A stretch of 6,450 bases of DNA from Steroidobacteraceae bacterium. Lineage in GTDB: Bacteria > Pseudomonadota > Gammaproteobacteria > Steroidobacterales > Steroidobacteraceae. A model generated the notes under the pieces. The model did no database searches, was not told the origin of the DNA, and saw nothing but the letters and a program-made list of their open reading frames with translations. Shown here piece by piece: positions 1-5,764 of this stretch (positions are counted from its first letter, which is position 1; the number at the start of each line of letters is the position of its first letter). Position numbers and translations under genes: made by a program. The stretch covers positions 1 through 6,450 of the forward strand of contig JAJTCR010000132.1 of the NCBI GenBank assembly GCA_021325695.1, read 5' to 3'.

Positions 1-437
1 TGCGCAATGTCGGCACCCGACATGCTGATGGCGGTGTACAGGTCCGGTGACGGTGCGGCGGCGGGCTCCGGCGCGTCGACGACGGCTACGGGCCACACGG
101 CGGCGACGTTGCTGATGCCCTTGATCCGCTCGACGTCCGTACGTGACGCATTGAGCGAGAAGCCGTTGAACAGCTTGTCGTAGGCAAAGCGCTCCTGGAA
201 CTTGACGCCGGCCTTGGTCGCGGCGCTGCGGAACGCGGCTTTTTCGGCACGCACGGCCTGCAGCAAATTGCCATCGGCGGTCGGTGGTCCCTTGAGTTGC
301 ACGAACCAGGTGTTGGGCTGCGCCCTCATCTCCGCGGCTGCCGTCTCGGGCAGCGCGGCCCTCGCATCGCCGACCGGTCCTGCGATCGCGCAGATCGCAG
401 TGGTGGCGAGCAGTACGCCAAGTGACTTGAGTGACAT
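1..437 (-). CDS. Secreted subtilisin-like (S8) serine protease, N-terminal part only
   Basis: The reading frame starts at the ATG at 437-435 and stays open for 145 codons to the window edge, so the catalytic domain lies outside. A GGAGG at 446-442 stands 4 nt before the start. Residues 1-28 look like a Sec signal peptide: a lysine near the N-terminus, a hydrophobic run at about 5-20, and a probable cleavage after the Ala-Arg-Ala near residue 27. Residues about 44-121 resemble the inhibitor I9 propeptide of subtilases: it opens with WFVQLKG, continues with a lysine- and alanine-rich helix, then NGFSLNAS and a closing strand VAAVWPVAVVD. The stretch after it (DLYTAISMSGADIA) matches the linker that precedes the catalytic Asp region in Vpr-like extracellular S8 peptidases. 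The expected role is a secreted, self-processing endopeptidase. No catalytic triad residue is visible, so the family call rests on propeptide and linker alone. Confidence 0.72.
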   Translation of the reverse strand, partial: MSLKSLGVLLATTAICAIAGPVGDARAALPETAAAEMRAQPNTWFVQLKGPPTADGNLLQAVRAEKAAFRSAATKAGVKFQERFAYDKLFNGFSLNASRTDVERIKGISNVAAVWPVAVVDAPEPAAAPSPDLYTAISMSGADIA

Positions 438-526
438 CGAACCTCCACGTCCTAAAGGTTTCAGGTGGGCGCTGGCGCGAGGGCTTCCGCCTCTCGGGCT
501 CGTCTGATCTGGAGCGTGGGATTTGG

Positions 527-544
527 GTCCGCCCTGGGGCGGAC
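527..544 (-). repeat. GC-rich inverted repeat in the protease 5' leader region
   Basis: GTCCGCCC (527-534) and GGGCGGAC (537-544) are perfect reverse complements separated by 2 nt. In RNA this would fold as a 7-bp stem with a 4-nt loop. It lies about 90 nt upstream of the protease start codon. It has no T-tract on either side, so it does not look like an intrinsic terminator. It could be an mRNA leader structure or a palindromic protein-binding site. Confidence 0.5.
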
Positions 545-681
545 ACCGTCGCGACCATTGCCGTGCGCGGAACCTACAGGCGCGAGATTCGCCTCAAATG
601 TAGGGTTCGACGTTTTCGAGTGTCGGCATGCGGCTACACGAAGCGCGCCTTGCAGTGCGTGCGGGGCAAGTGTTGCTTACA

Positions 682-698
682 TTTCGCCGATCGCGAAA
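682..698 (-). terminator. Weak hairpin just after the TPR gene stop
   Basis: TTTCGC (682-687) and GCGAAA (693-698) form a perfect 6-bp stem with a 5-nt loop, starting 3 nt past the TGA of the TPR gene on the minus strand. There is no run of T after it, so termination by this element alone is doubtful. It may simply protect the 3' end of the transcript. Confidence 0.3.
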
Positions 699-701
699 CA
701 T

Positions 702-2276
702 TCATTCCTCGAGCGTCGCCAGGAACTCACGAAAGCGCGGGTCCTCGCGGATCGGGTCGAGCTCCGGGTCGTTATCGGCCCACGAGCGCGAGGCAATCGA
801 GCCTCGAAGAAAACTGAACGCACGATCGGCCTCGCCGACCTGCGCGTAGAAGCAGGCGATGTTGTAGCGGGTGTTGCCGTCGTCGGGATCGATCGCGATC
901 GCCTTGTCCGCCCATTCGTACGCCTTCTCACGCTCGCCGATGTTGTAGAGCGCGGCGGTCGCCAGGAAATAAGCACGTGCGTTGTCGGGATAGCTTTCGA
1001 GGTGTCGCGCCGCCAGTGCGCAGCCACGGCGCTCGGCCTCGCTCGCTTTCCGCTCGTCACCGATCTTGCGATAGACGGGTGCGGCGATCAGGGGCGACTG
1101 GTAATCGTCGGGGTCCGTCTCCATCGCCTTCTCGAACAGCTCGAGCGCTTTCGGCAGGTCGCCGCGGTGCAGTGCGGTGCGTGCGTACGCGCGCTCGAAC
1201 TCCGCCGCGGCTTCCTCGAAGCGCTCCTGCGCCGAGTACGACACGGCGCGCGCCGTGTGCACCTCGGCCACGTGCGGCGCGAGTTCGACTGCGCGCCGAC
1301 TGGCGTCGTCGGACGCCGCGATCGCCGGCGCGCCGCCCGAGTGATAGGTCGCGCGCGCCGAATGAGCGGCCGAGAGTCCTGCCCACGCCTTCGCAAACGT
1401 CGGATCGAGTTCGGTGGCGCGCGTGAATGCCTCGATAGCGGACTGGAGGCTCCTCGGGCCGAAGCGATGCAGGAAGCCGAGCCCCTGCAGGTACAGCTCG
1501 TACGCCGGTGCGTCCCGGGTCGTGGCGTCCGTGGCGTCCTGCGGGCGCAACCGTAGTTGCAGTGCTGCGACGATCTGGCGCGCGATGTCGGCCTGGATTG
1601 CAAAGATGTCGTCGAGCGTCCGATCGTAGGTCTCGGACCAGAGGTGCGAGTCGGTGCCCGTGTCGACCAGCTTCGCCGTGATGCGGACGCGCTCGCCGCT
1701 GCGGCGGACGCTGCCTTCGAGCACGTGGCCGACGCGCAATCGCTCCGCCACGGCGGCAACGTCGACGTCCTTGCCCCGGAAGGCGAAGCAGGACGTGCGC
1801 GACGGCACGCGCAGGCCCGCGACCCGGGCGAGCGCATTGAGCAACTCCTCGGTGAGCCCGTCGGCGAAATATTCGTGGTCGTGCTCCGGGCTCAGGTCGG
1901 CGAACGGCAGCACGGCGAGCGAGTGCCGTCGAGGGTCGGTCGAGGCGGCCCCGGCGGGCGCGTCGACGCTGGGGACGCTCGGCGGTCCGGCCAGCACTAG
2001 CGGACCCGGCTTGGGCTCGGTGCTCGCGCCCGCTTCGACATCGCTCTGGTCACGCGCGACGCCGGCCCGCGTCAGTTCGAACGCCCAGGCCAGCATCAGG
2101 GCCACGGGAAAGCCCACGATCACGAGGACGGCGACCAGCGTGACGGTCCACGCGGGGAGGTTCAGCGCCGGGAACATGACGTCCGCGCCCTGCATCAGCG
2201 CCCAGGCCACGACCACGTAGACCGTGCCGACCTTGAAGACGTTGCGGCGCCGCAGCTCCGCGATGAATTTCCGCAT
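702..2276 (-). CDS. Membrane-anchored TolB-like/TPR repeat protein
   Basis: The protein has 524 residues. The N-terminus (FIAELRRRNVFKVG) followed by two hydrophobic segments (about 16-36 and 43-66, ending AWAFELT) is the typical membrane anchor of a large proteobacterial family. A proline- and alanine-rich linker (about 75-115) leads to a TolB/FlgO-like domain at about 118-243, with LAVLPFADLS, EYFADGLTEELLNAL, VLEGSVRRSG and LWSETYDRTLDDIFAIQ. The rest is TPR-like helical repeats, with consensus pieces such as AFTRATELDP, LFEKAMETDPDD, DKAIAIDPDD and a closing EDPRFREFL. Relatives are often labelled adenylate cyclase because some carry a cyclase domain; none is present here. The role is probably scaffolding or sensing at the inner membrane, but the substrate is unknown. 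One repeat is 13 residues short (around residues 360-381). Start: ATG at 2276; upstream only a weak GAGG is seen 2 nt away. It is divergent from the heat-shock operon. Confidence 0.88.
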   Translation of the reverse strand: MRKFIAELRRRNVFKVGTVYVVVAWALMQGADVMFPALNLPAWTVTLVAVLVIVGFPVALMLAWAFELTRAGVARDQSDVEAGASTEPKPGPLVLAGPPSVPSVDAPAGAASTDPRRHSLAVLPFADLSPEHDHEYFADGLTEELLNALARVAGLRVPSRTSCFAFRGKDVDVAAVAERLRVGHVLEGSVRRSGERVRITAKLVDTGTDSHLWSETYDRTLDDIFAIQADIARQIVAALQLRLRPQDATDATTRDAPAYELYLQGLGFLHRFGPRSLQSAIEAFTRATELDPTFAKAWAGLSAAHSARATYHSGGAPAIAASDDASRRAVELAPHVAEVHTARAVSYSAQERFEEAAAEFERAYARTALHRGDLPKALELFEKAMETDPDDYQSPLIAAPVYRKIGDERKASEAERRGCALAARHLESYPDNARAYFLATAALYNIGEREKAYEWADKAIAIDPDDGNTRYNIACFYAQVGEADRAFSFLRGSIASRSWADNDPELDPIREDPRFREFLATLEE

Positions 2277-2317
2277 CGCCTCGATTCCGGCCCGGTCCTC
2301 GGGCCGCCCCCGGCGAC

Positions 2318-2323
2318 ACTATA
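2318..2323 (-). promoter_or_regulatory. Possible -10 box of the TPR gene
   Basis: On the minus strand these bases read TATAGT, a good match to the sigma-70 -10 consensus, about 42 nt before the TPR start codon. No good -35 hexamer stands 16-18 bp upstream; instead the 12-bp-period repeat fills that spacer. If real, the promoter would depend on an activator or be blocked by a protein on the repeat. Confidence 0.33.
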
Positions 2324-2346
2324 GAGTGATCGCGAGAGTGATCGCG
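2324..2346. repeat. Tandem direct repeat GAGTGATCGCG x2
   Basis: An 11-bp unit occurs exactly twice, at 2324-2334 and 2336-2346, with one base between (period 12). Each unit contains the palindromic GATC/CGATCG-like core TGATCGCG. It lies between the divergent TPR -10 box and the sigma-32 -35 element of the heat-shock operon, so it is placed to act as an operator or to have arisen by a short duplication. Confidence 0.55.
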
Positions 2347-2357
2347 CGCGATTGCCC

Positions 2358-2385
2358 CTTGAAAGGCCAATGACAGGCCCTATGT
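2358..2385 (+). promoter_or_regulatory. Sigma-32 (RpoH) heat-shock promoter of the sHSP operon
   Basis: CTTGAAA at 2358-2364 is a perfect match to the core of the sigma-32 -35 element and is preceded by CCC. After 13 bp comes CCCTATGT at 2378-2385, matching the -10 consensus CCCCATNT at 7 of 8 positions. Both the elements and the spacing fit the known range for RpoH promoters. Transcription would begin near 2392, leaving a leader of about 47 nt before the first small heat-shock gene, which is exactly the type of gene RpoH controls. Confidence 0.82.
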
Positions 2386-2438
2386 GTAGGCCCGAGCCCG
2401 GCGGCCGTCGCCGGGACGGGACATCTAAAGGAGGAACC

Positions 2439-2879
2439 ATGTGGAACACGCTGTTCGGTGAATCCACCAGCCTCTTCGACGAGTTCAACTGGCTCAGCCG
2501 CGAAATGGACCGCTTGTTCGAGCCCATGGGCATCCCGGCCCTGCGGACCGCCGGCGCGGGCTTCCCCGCGGTGAACGTCGCCACCGAAGAGGACAAGGTG
2601 CACGTGCTCTTTTTCGCGTCCGGCATCGACGCATCGACGCTCGAGGTCACGATGATCGGCAACGTGCTGACGGTGAAGGGACATCGCCAACTGCCCGAGG
2701 CGCCGGAGGGCGCGCAGGCTTGGGTCCGGGAGCGGCCCAGCGGTCGGTTCGTGCGGACGCTGACGCTTCCGGACGACGTCGACCCGCAGCGGGTCGAGGC
2801 GCAGTCGCGCGATGGACTCGTCTGGATCCAGGTCATGCGGAACGAGGCGGCCCGCCCGCGCCGCATCCAGGTGCACTGA
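2439..2879 (+). CDS. Small heat-shock protein (Hsp20/alpha-crystallin family), first of pair
   Basis: The protein has 146 residues, a normal sHSP length. The start is the ATG at 2439, because a near-perfect AAAGGAGG (2427-2434) stands 4 nt before it; the frame is open further upstream, but that stretch holds the promoter. The N-terminus (WNTLFGESTSLFDEF, then REMDRLFEPM) is the aromatic amphipathic arm seen in this family. The alpha-crystallin domain spans about 42-134, with TLEVTMIGNVLTVKGHR and the strand FVRTLTLPDDVD followed by VEAQSRDGL. The C-terminus ends RRIQVH, carrying the I-X-V motif that docks onto neighbouring subunits. The protein should be a cytoplasmic ATP-independent holdase binding unfolding proteins under stress. 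Two family hallmarks are altered: the usual ELPGV is FASGI, and the G-V-L-T strand motif is GLVWIQV. It lies 25 bp before a second sHSP gene in one operon. Confidence 0.93.
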   Translation: MWNTLFGESTSLFDEFNWLSREMDRLFEPMGIPALRTAGAGFPAVNVATEEDKVHVLFFASGIDASTLEVTMIGNVLTVKGHRQLPEAPEGAQAWVRERPSGRFVRTLTLPDDVDPQRVEAQSRDGLVWIQVMRNEAARPRRIQVH

Positions 2880-2904
2880 TCGAAGCGATACGAGGAGGTA
2901 CGAC

Positions 2905-3318
2905 ATGGCACGCAATGACATGACGGCCACCGAGCGCCGGGACGTGGCCCAGGAGGCCGGACGCGCGGAACCCAACGAGCGCGATCGCGTCTTCGTGCAG
3001 CCGGCGGTGGACATCCTCGAGGACGCGCAGGGCATCACGCTCTATGCGGACCTGCCGGGCGTGAACCTCGAGGGACTCGACGTGCGAGTCGAGGGCGACA
3101 CGCTCTTCCTCTCGGGCACGAGCAACCTCGCCCTGCCCCAGGGTGCGCAGCCGGTGTACGCCGAGCAACGCTCGCTGGCCTTCCGCCGGCGCTTCAGCCT
3201 GAGCGGCGACCTCGACGCGTCGGCCATCGATGCGAACCTCGCGAACGGCGTCCTCAGGGTGCGCATCCCCAAGACGCCGGCGGCGCAGCCGCGTCGCATC
3301 GAGGTCCGGCCGGGCTGA
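2905..3318 (+). CDS. Small heat-shock protein (Hsp20/alpha-crystallin family), second of pair
   Basis: The protein has 137 residues. The ATG at 2905 is chosen because AGGAGGT (2893-2899) lies 5 nt upstream; an open frame extends back into the preceding gene but has no such site. Residues 1-30 are a polar, charged arm rich in Arg and Glu, unlike the aromatic arm of the neighbour. The alpha-crystallin domain covers about 33-123: PAVDILED, the canonical YADLPGV, LDVRVEGDTLFLSG, the RRRFSLSGDLDASAI strand and the NGVLRVRIPK signature. The tail RRIEVRPG carries the I-X-V anchor. It is co-transcribed with the preceding sHSP (25-bp gap) under the sigma-32 promoter and followed by a strong hairpin. 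The two proteins differ clearly in arms and core motifs, so they are an old pair, perhaps forming mixed oligomers; that is inference. Confidence 0.94.
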   Translation: MARNDMTATERRDVAQEAGRAEPNERDRVFVQPAVDILEDAQGITLYADLPGVNLEGLDVRVEGDTLFLSGTSNLALPQGAQPVYAEQRSLAFRRRFSLSGDLDASAIDANLANGVLRVRIPKTPAAQPRRIEVRPG

Positions 3319-3342
3319 CGCGCTCACCCTGGTCGTTCACGA

Positions 3343-3384
3343 CTCCGGCGGCCGGCGTGCGACCTCGTGCGCCGGTCGCCGGGG
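3343..3384 (+). terminator. Rho-independent-like terminator of the sHSP operon
   Basis: Bases 3343-3357 pair with 3370-3384 to give a 15-bp stem with a 12-nt loop. All pairs are Watson-Crick except G3351 with T3376 and T3344 with G3383. Both are G-U wobbles in the plus-strand RNA but mismatches in the minus-strand RNA, so the fold favours the heat-shock transcript. A T-rich stretch (TTCGTGTTTT) follows at 3389-3398 after a short GC spacer. The stem begins 25 nt past the stop of the second sHSP and lies between convergent genes. Confidence 0.62.
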
Positions 3385-3409
3385 CCGGTTCGTGTTTTCG
3401 GATCTTCGC

Positions 3410-4864
3410 CTAGGCCGCCTCGAGCCGACCGCACTTGTTCAACAGTTGACCGTGCGCGGCGACCAGCCCGTCGGCGAGCTGGCGCGGATCGCGCACCGCG
3501 TTGCTCGCGGCGATGACGCCGAACCCGAGCGCACCCGCGTAGCTCTCGACGGTGATGTTGACTCCGAGCCCGTGCGCGACGATCGACACGGGCCAGTAAC
3601 CAATCATTCGCGCGCCCGCGAAATAGAGCGGCACCGACGGGCCGCGGATGTTCGAGATGACCAGGTTGAACGGCATCGGCGCGATGTTCGCGAGCTGCGA
3701 GCGCCCGTACAGCGAGGCCAGTCCCTGCAGCAGCCACGGCAGGCCGAGCGTCGGGAAGTCCGTCGGCCGGATCGACTTCGTCCGGGCAATCGCCGCCTTG
3801 GCCGCGCTCGCCGAGTCGCGGATCGCGTGCAGGCGCCGCACGGGGTCGGCAATGTCGGTGGCGAGGCTGACCCTGGCCGCGGTCGCCTGCGTCGTGTACT
3901 CGGTGTCGCCCTGCTCGCGCAGCGAGATCGGGATCCCCGCGATCAACGCGTGCTCCGGCACGCCGCCGTGATGGCCGAGGTAGCGTCGCAGCGCACCGGC
4001 ACAGATCGCCAGCACCACGTCGTTCACCGTGCACTGCTGCACGGCCGCGACGTGCTGCACCTCGTCGAGCGGGATCGACGCGGCGGCAAAGGCACGCTCG
4101 CCGGTGATCGCGACGTTGAACGGCGTCCTTGGCGCGAAACTGGGAACGGCTGGCGCCGATCCGCCCGAGGCGTCGTCCGGCGCGGCGCGCCACGCGGCGC
4201 CGACCGTGCGCGTGATCTCGGGCAGGAGCCGCACGAACCTGGCGACCTGCGCAACGTCGTGTCGCAGTGCGCCCGCGATCAACTCCGCGGGCGACGGATG
4301 CTCACCGCGACCCCACGCGGCCACCCCACGCGAACGCGCCGCCGGCCGCGGCGTCGGTGTCAGGTCGTAGAGCACCTTGACCATTTCGACGGCCGCCTGC
4401 CCGTCGAGCACCGCGTGATGGATGCTCGTGTAGTACCCGACCTGGCGTTTCGGCAGCCCCTCGATGATGGTCACGGTCCAGAGCGGCCGGGTGCGATCGA
4501 GCGGCACCGCGTGCAACTGCGCGACGCACGCTTCGAGCTGCGCCCGCGTGCCCGGCTTCGGCAGCGCCACGCGGCGGATGTGGTAGTCGAGGTCGATGTG
4601 GTCCGCCTGCACCCAGGCAGGGTTGGCGAACTGCAGCGGTTCTTCACTCAGCTGTCGGCTCAATGCCGGCACCTGCGCGATGCGGCGTGCGTAGAGCCGC
4701 TTGACGTCCGCGAGGAAGTCGCCCCGATAGCCGTGCGGCAGCTCGAGCAGGCTCAGCGACGCGACGTGCATCGGCGTCTCCGCCGTCTCGAGGTGGAGGA
4801 ACAGGCCGTCGAGGCCGCTCAACATCTTCATGGGCAGGGCCAGCCTTGGGTCGATGAGACCCAT
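3410..4864 (-). CDS. Wax ester synthase/diacylglycerol acyltransferase (WS/DGAT)
   Basis: The protein has 484 residues, the usual size. It transfers the acyl group of acyl-CoA to a fatty alcohol or diacylglycerol, making wax esters or triacylglycerol as storage lipid at the membrane/lipid-body surface. Evidence: LSGLDGLFLHLETAETPMHV at 15-34 is the family's N-terminal signature; DLDYHIRR at 91-98; PLWT at 127-130 (usually PLWE); the catalytic HHxxxDG motif is intact as HHAVLDG at 149-155; NDVVLAICAGALRRYL at 281-296 is the second conserved block; SNIRGP at 404-409 replaces the usual SNVPGP; GLGVNITVESYAG at 432-444 is the C-terminal WS/DGAT domain. The ATG at 4864 gives the longest frame, but Met12 (ATG at 4831) would start the protein exactly where most relatives begin; neither has a strong ribosome site. 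It is convergent with the sHSP operon and lies 95 bp downstream of the XRE regulator gene. Confidence 0.92.
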   Translation of the reverse strand: MGLIDPRLALPMKMLSGLDGLFLHLETAETPMHVASLSLLELPHGYRGDFLADVKRLYARRIAQVPALSRQLSEEPLQFANPAWVQADHIDLDYHIRRVALPKPGTRAQLEACVAQLHAVPLDRTRPLWTVTIIEGLPKRQVGYYTSIHHAVLDGQAAVEMVKVLYDLTPTPRPAARSRGVAAWGRGEHPSPAELIAGALRHDVAQVARFVRLLPEITRTVGAAWRAAPDDASGGSAPAVPSFAPRTPFNVAITGERAFAAASIPLDEVQHVAAVQQCTVNDVVLAICAGALRRYLGHHGGVPEHALIAGIPISLREQGDTEYTTQATAARVSLATDIADPVRRLHAIRDSASAAKAAIARTKSIRPTDFPTLGLPWLLQGLASLYGRSQLANIAPMPFNLVISNIRGPSVPLYFAGARMIGYWPVSIVAHGLGVNITVESYAGALGFGVIAASNAVRDPRQLADGLVAAHGQLLNKCGRLEAA

Positions 4865-4910
4865 TCTGCGCCTGCGCCCTCGTGCCGGCCGTGCGGGGAA
4901 CTACGGGGGC

Positions 4911-4959
4911 GACCGTGCTGTTAGCCCGTCAAATGACCGTGCGGTCGTACAGCGACCGT
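4911..4959. repeat. Three ACGGTC/GACCGT elements with overlapping hairpins
   Basis: GACCGT occurs at 4911-4916, 4935-4940 and 4954-4959; the first two are GACCGTGC. The middle copy forms the palindrome GACCG-TG-CGGTC (4935-4946), and CGGTCG (4942-4947) can also pair with CGACCG (4953-4958), a 6-bp stem with a 5-nt loop starting 1 nt past the XRE stop codon on the minus strand. The two pairings exclude each other. The site sits in the 95-bp gap before the WS/DGAT gene, so it could be an operator or a weak 3'-end structure of the XRE gene. Confidence 0.4.
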
Positions 4960-5217
4960 TCACCGGTTTGCGCTCCGCTTGCCCGCCGTTGCCGGTCGCT
5001 CGCGTGCGGCAGGCTCGGGCTCGAAGCAGAGAATGTCGCCGGGCTGGCACCCGAGCGCCTCGCAGATCGCATCGAGCGTCGAGAAGCGGATGGCGCGCGC
5101 CTTGCCGGTCTTGAGGATCGAGAGGTTGGCCAGCGTCATGCCGACCCGGTCCGCGAGTTCGGTGAGCGTCATGCGCCGATCGTGGAGCAGGTCGTCGAGC
5201 TTGACGGCGATCGGCAT
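4960..5217 (-). CDS. XRE/Cro-type helix-turn-helix regulator (YozG-like)
   Basis: This is an 85-residue DNA-binding protein made almost wholly of one Cro/C1-type helix-turn-helix. The core is MTLTELADRVGMTLANLS (16-33), where the recognition helix includes TLANLSILKTGKA, followed by IRFSTLDAICEALGCQPGDIL (43-63), the standard end of this short regulator family. Residues 67-85 are a basic, disordered tail. The partner gene just upstream encodes a DUF2975 membrane protein: its stop TGA (5221-5219) is separated by a single C from this ATG (5217-5215), so translation is probably coupled. The same pairing exists in Bacillus (YozG with YoaS), from memory. The likely role is to bind the repeats in front of the DUF2975 gene and autoregulate, with the membrane partner modulating it; this is inference. 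Confidence 0.92.
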   Translation of the reverse strand: MPIAVKLDDLLHDRRMTLTELADRVGMTLANLSILKTGKARAIRFSTLDAICEALGCQPGDILCFEPEPAARERPATAGKRSANR

Positions 5218-5218
5218 G

Positions 5219-5746
5219 TCACACCGTCCCTTCGAGGTCTTCGCGCAGGTGCGTGCCTTCCGCGAACACGCGGGCCAGCAGGAACGTGAAGAGCACGGCG
5301 AGCCAGCCGTTGATCGAGAAGCCGGCGTCGATGTCGATCGGGTGCGCCGGAGTGGAAATCACCTCGACGATCGCGCCGATGACGAGGCTGAGCAGCTGCA
5401 GCGCGAGCAGCGCCCAGCCGATCGCCTGCAGGCGCCGCGCGTTCGTGGCGACGAACGGGTCGCCCGCGCGGACCGTCTCGACGATCGCGAGCAGCCGCTT
5501 GAGGACCAGGTAGTTGACGGGCACCGTGACGATGCCGAGCACCGCGATCGCGTGCATGCCGAAGATCACCCGGTCGGCCTCGGGCGACGGCGACAGCTTC
5601 AGCGAGGTCATGATCCATTGCTCGGTCGGCATCACCGTGAGCAGCACGACGATCGCGAGTCCATACAGCCAGTTGAGGACGATCAGGGTCCGCAGCGCGA
5701 CGTGCGCGATCGGCAGCGCGGCGGACGACGGGGCGGGGCTGGGCAT
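5219..5746 (-). CDS. DUF2975 four-helix membrane protein, partner of the XRE regulator
   Basis: The protein has 175 residues with four hydrophobic segments at about 17-39, 61-83, 108-130 and 146-162. Family features are the cytosolic-looking loop VRAGDPFVATNARRLQAIGW (92-111) after the second segment, and the C-terminus RVFAEGTHLREDLEGTV, which closely follows the DUF2975 pattern of F-x-x-G-x-x-L-R-E/D-D/E-x-E-x-TV. The function of DUF2975 is unknown; the constant neighbour is a short XRE regulator, as here. The start at 5746 is supported by an 11-nt perfect anti-16S match (AAAGGAGGTGA, 5763-5753 on the minus strand), one of the strongest ribosome sites in the window. The promoter region is unusually AT-rich and carries three phased repeats. 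Confidence 0.9.
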   Translation of the reverse strand: MPSPAPSSAALPIAHVALRTLIVLNWLYGLAIVVLLTVMPTEQWIMTSLKLSPSPEADRVIFGMHAIAVLGIVTVPVNYLVLKRLLAIVETVRAGDPFVATNARRLQAIGWALLALQLLSLVIGAIVEVISTPAHPIDIDAGFSINGWLAVLFTFLLARVFAEGTHLREDLEGTV

Positions 5747-5752
5747 GAGTCG

Positions 5753-5763
5753 TCACCTCCTTT
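5753..5763 (-). promoter_or_regulatory. Full-length Shine-Dalgarno of the DUF2975 gene
   Basis: The minus strand reads AAAGGAGGTGA, complementary over nearly its full length to the 3' end of 16S rRNA. The GGAGG stands 9 nt before the ATG at 5746. It begins 1 nt beyond the first TTCGAT-core repeat, so a protein on that repeat could affect both transcription start and ribosome access. Confidence 0.8.
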
Positions 5764-5764
5764 A

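Larger units (their letters stand above)
438..701. other. Intergenic region upstream of the protease gene
   Basis: This 264-bp gap separates the end of the TPR gene from the start of the protease gene, both read on the minus strand. I found no convincing gene in it. It holds a small hairpin just past the TPR stop (682-698) and a GC-rich inverted repeat (527-544) in what would be the protease leader. I could not pick a convincing -35/-10 pair for the protease; a TACATT-like box lies on the minus strand near 597-602 but lacks a good -35. Confidence 0.6.

Noticed and set aside
465..1556. A 363-codon plus-strand frame opposite the TPR gene
   Set aside because: It is antisense to a well-supported coding region, is arginine-rich and has no ribosome site or domain.
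702..2276. Adenylate cyclase function for the TPR protein
   Set aside because: Family members are often given this name, but no cyclase catalytic domain is present; only anchor, TolB-like and TPR parts are seen.
2352..2438. An upstream in-frame TTG start for the first sHSP
   Set aside because: This stretch contains the sigma-32 promoter and the ribosome site; the ATG at 2439 with AAAGGAGG is far better.
2812..2904. An upstream start for the second sHSP inside the first gene
   Set aside because: The added residues look random in composition and the strong AGGAGGT before the ATG at 2905 decides the start.
2319..3038. Long minus-strand frames across the sHSP genes and the divergent promoter
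   Set aside because: They overlap two clear sHSP genes and their promoter, and the composition is that of a reverse-frame shadow.
3230..4924. A 564-codon open frame on the plus strand opposite the WS/DGAT gene
   Set aside because: It is arginine- and histidine-rich, shows no recognisable motif and lies antisense to a gene with intact catalytic motifs. Long antisense frames are expected at this GC content.
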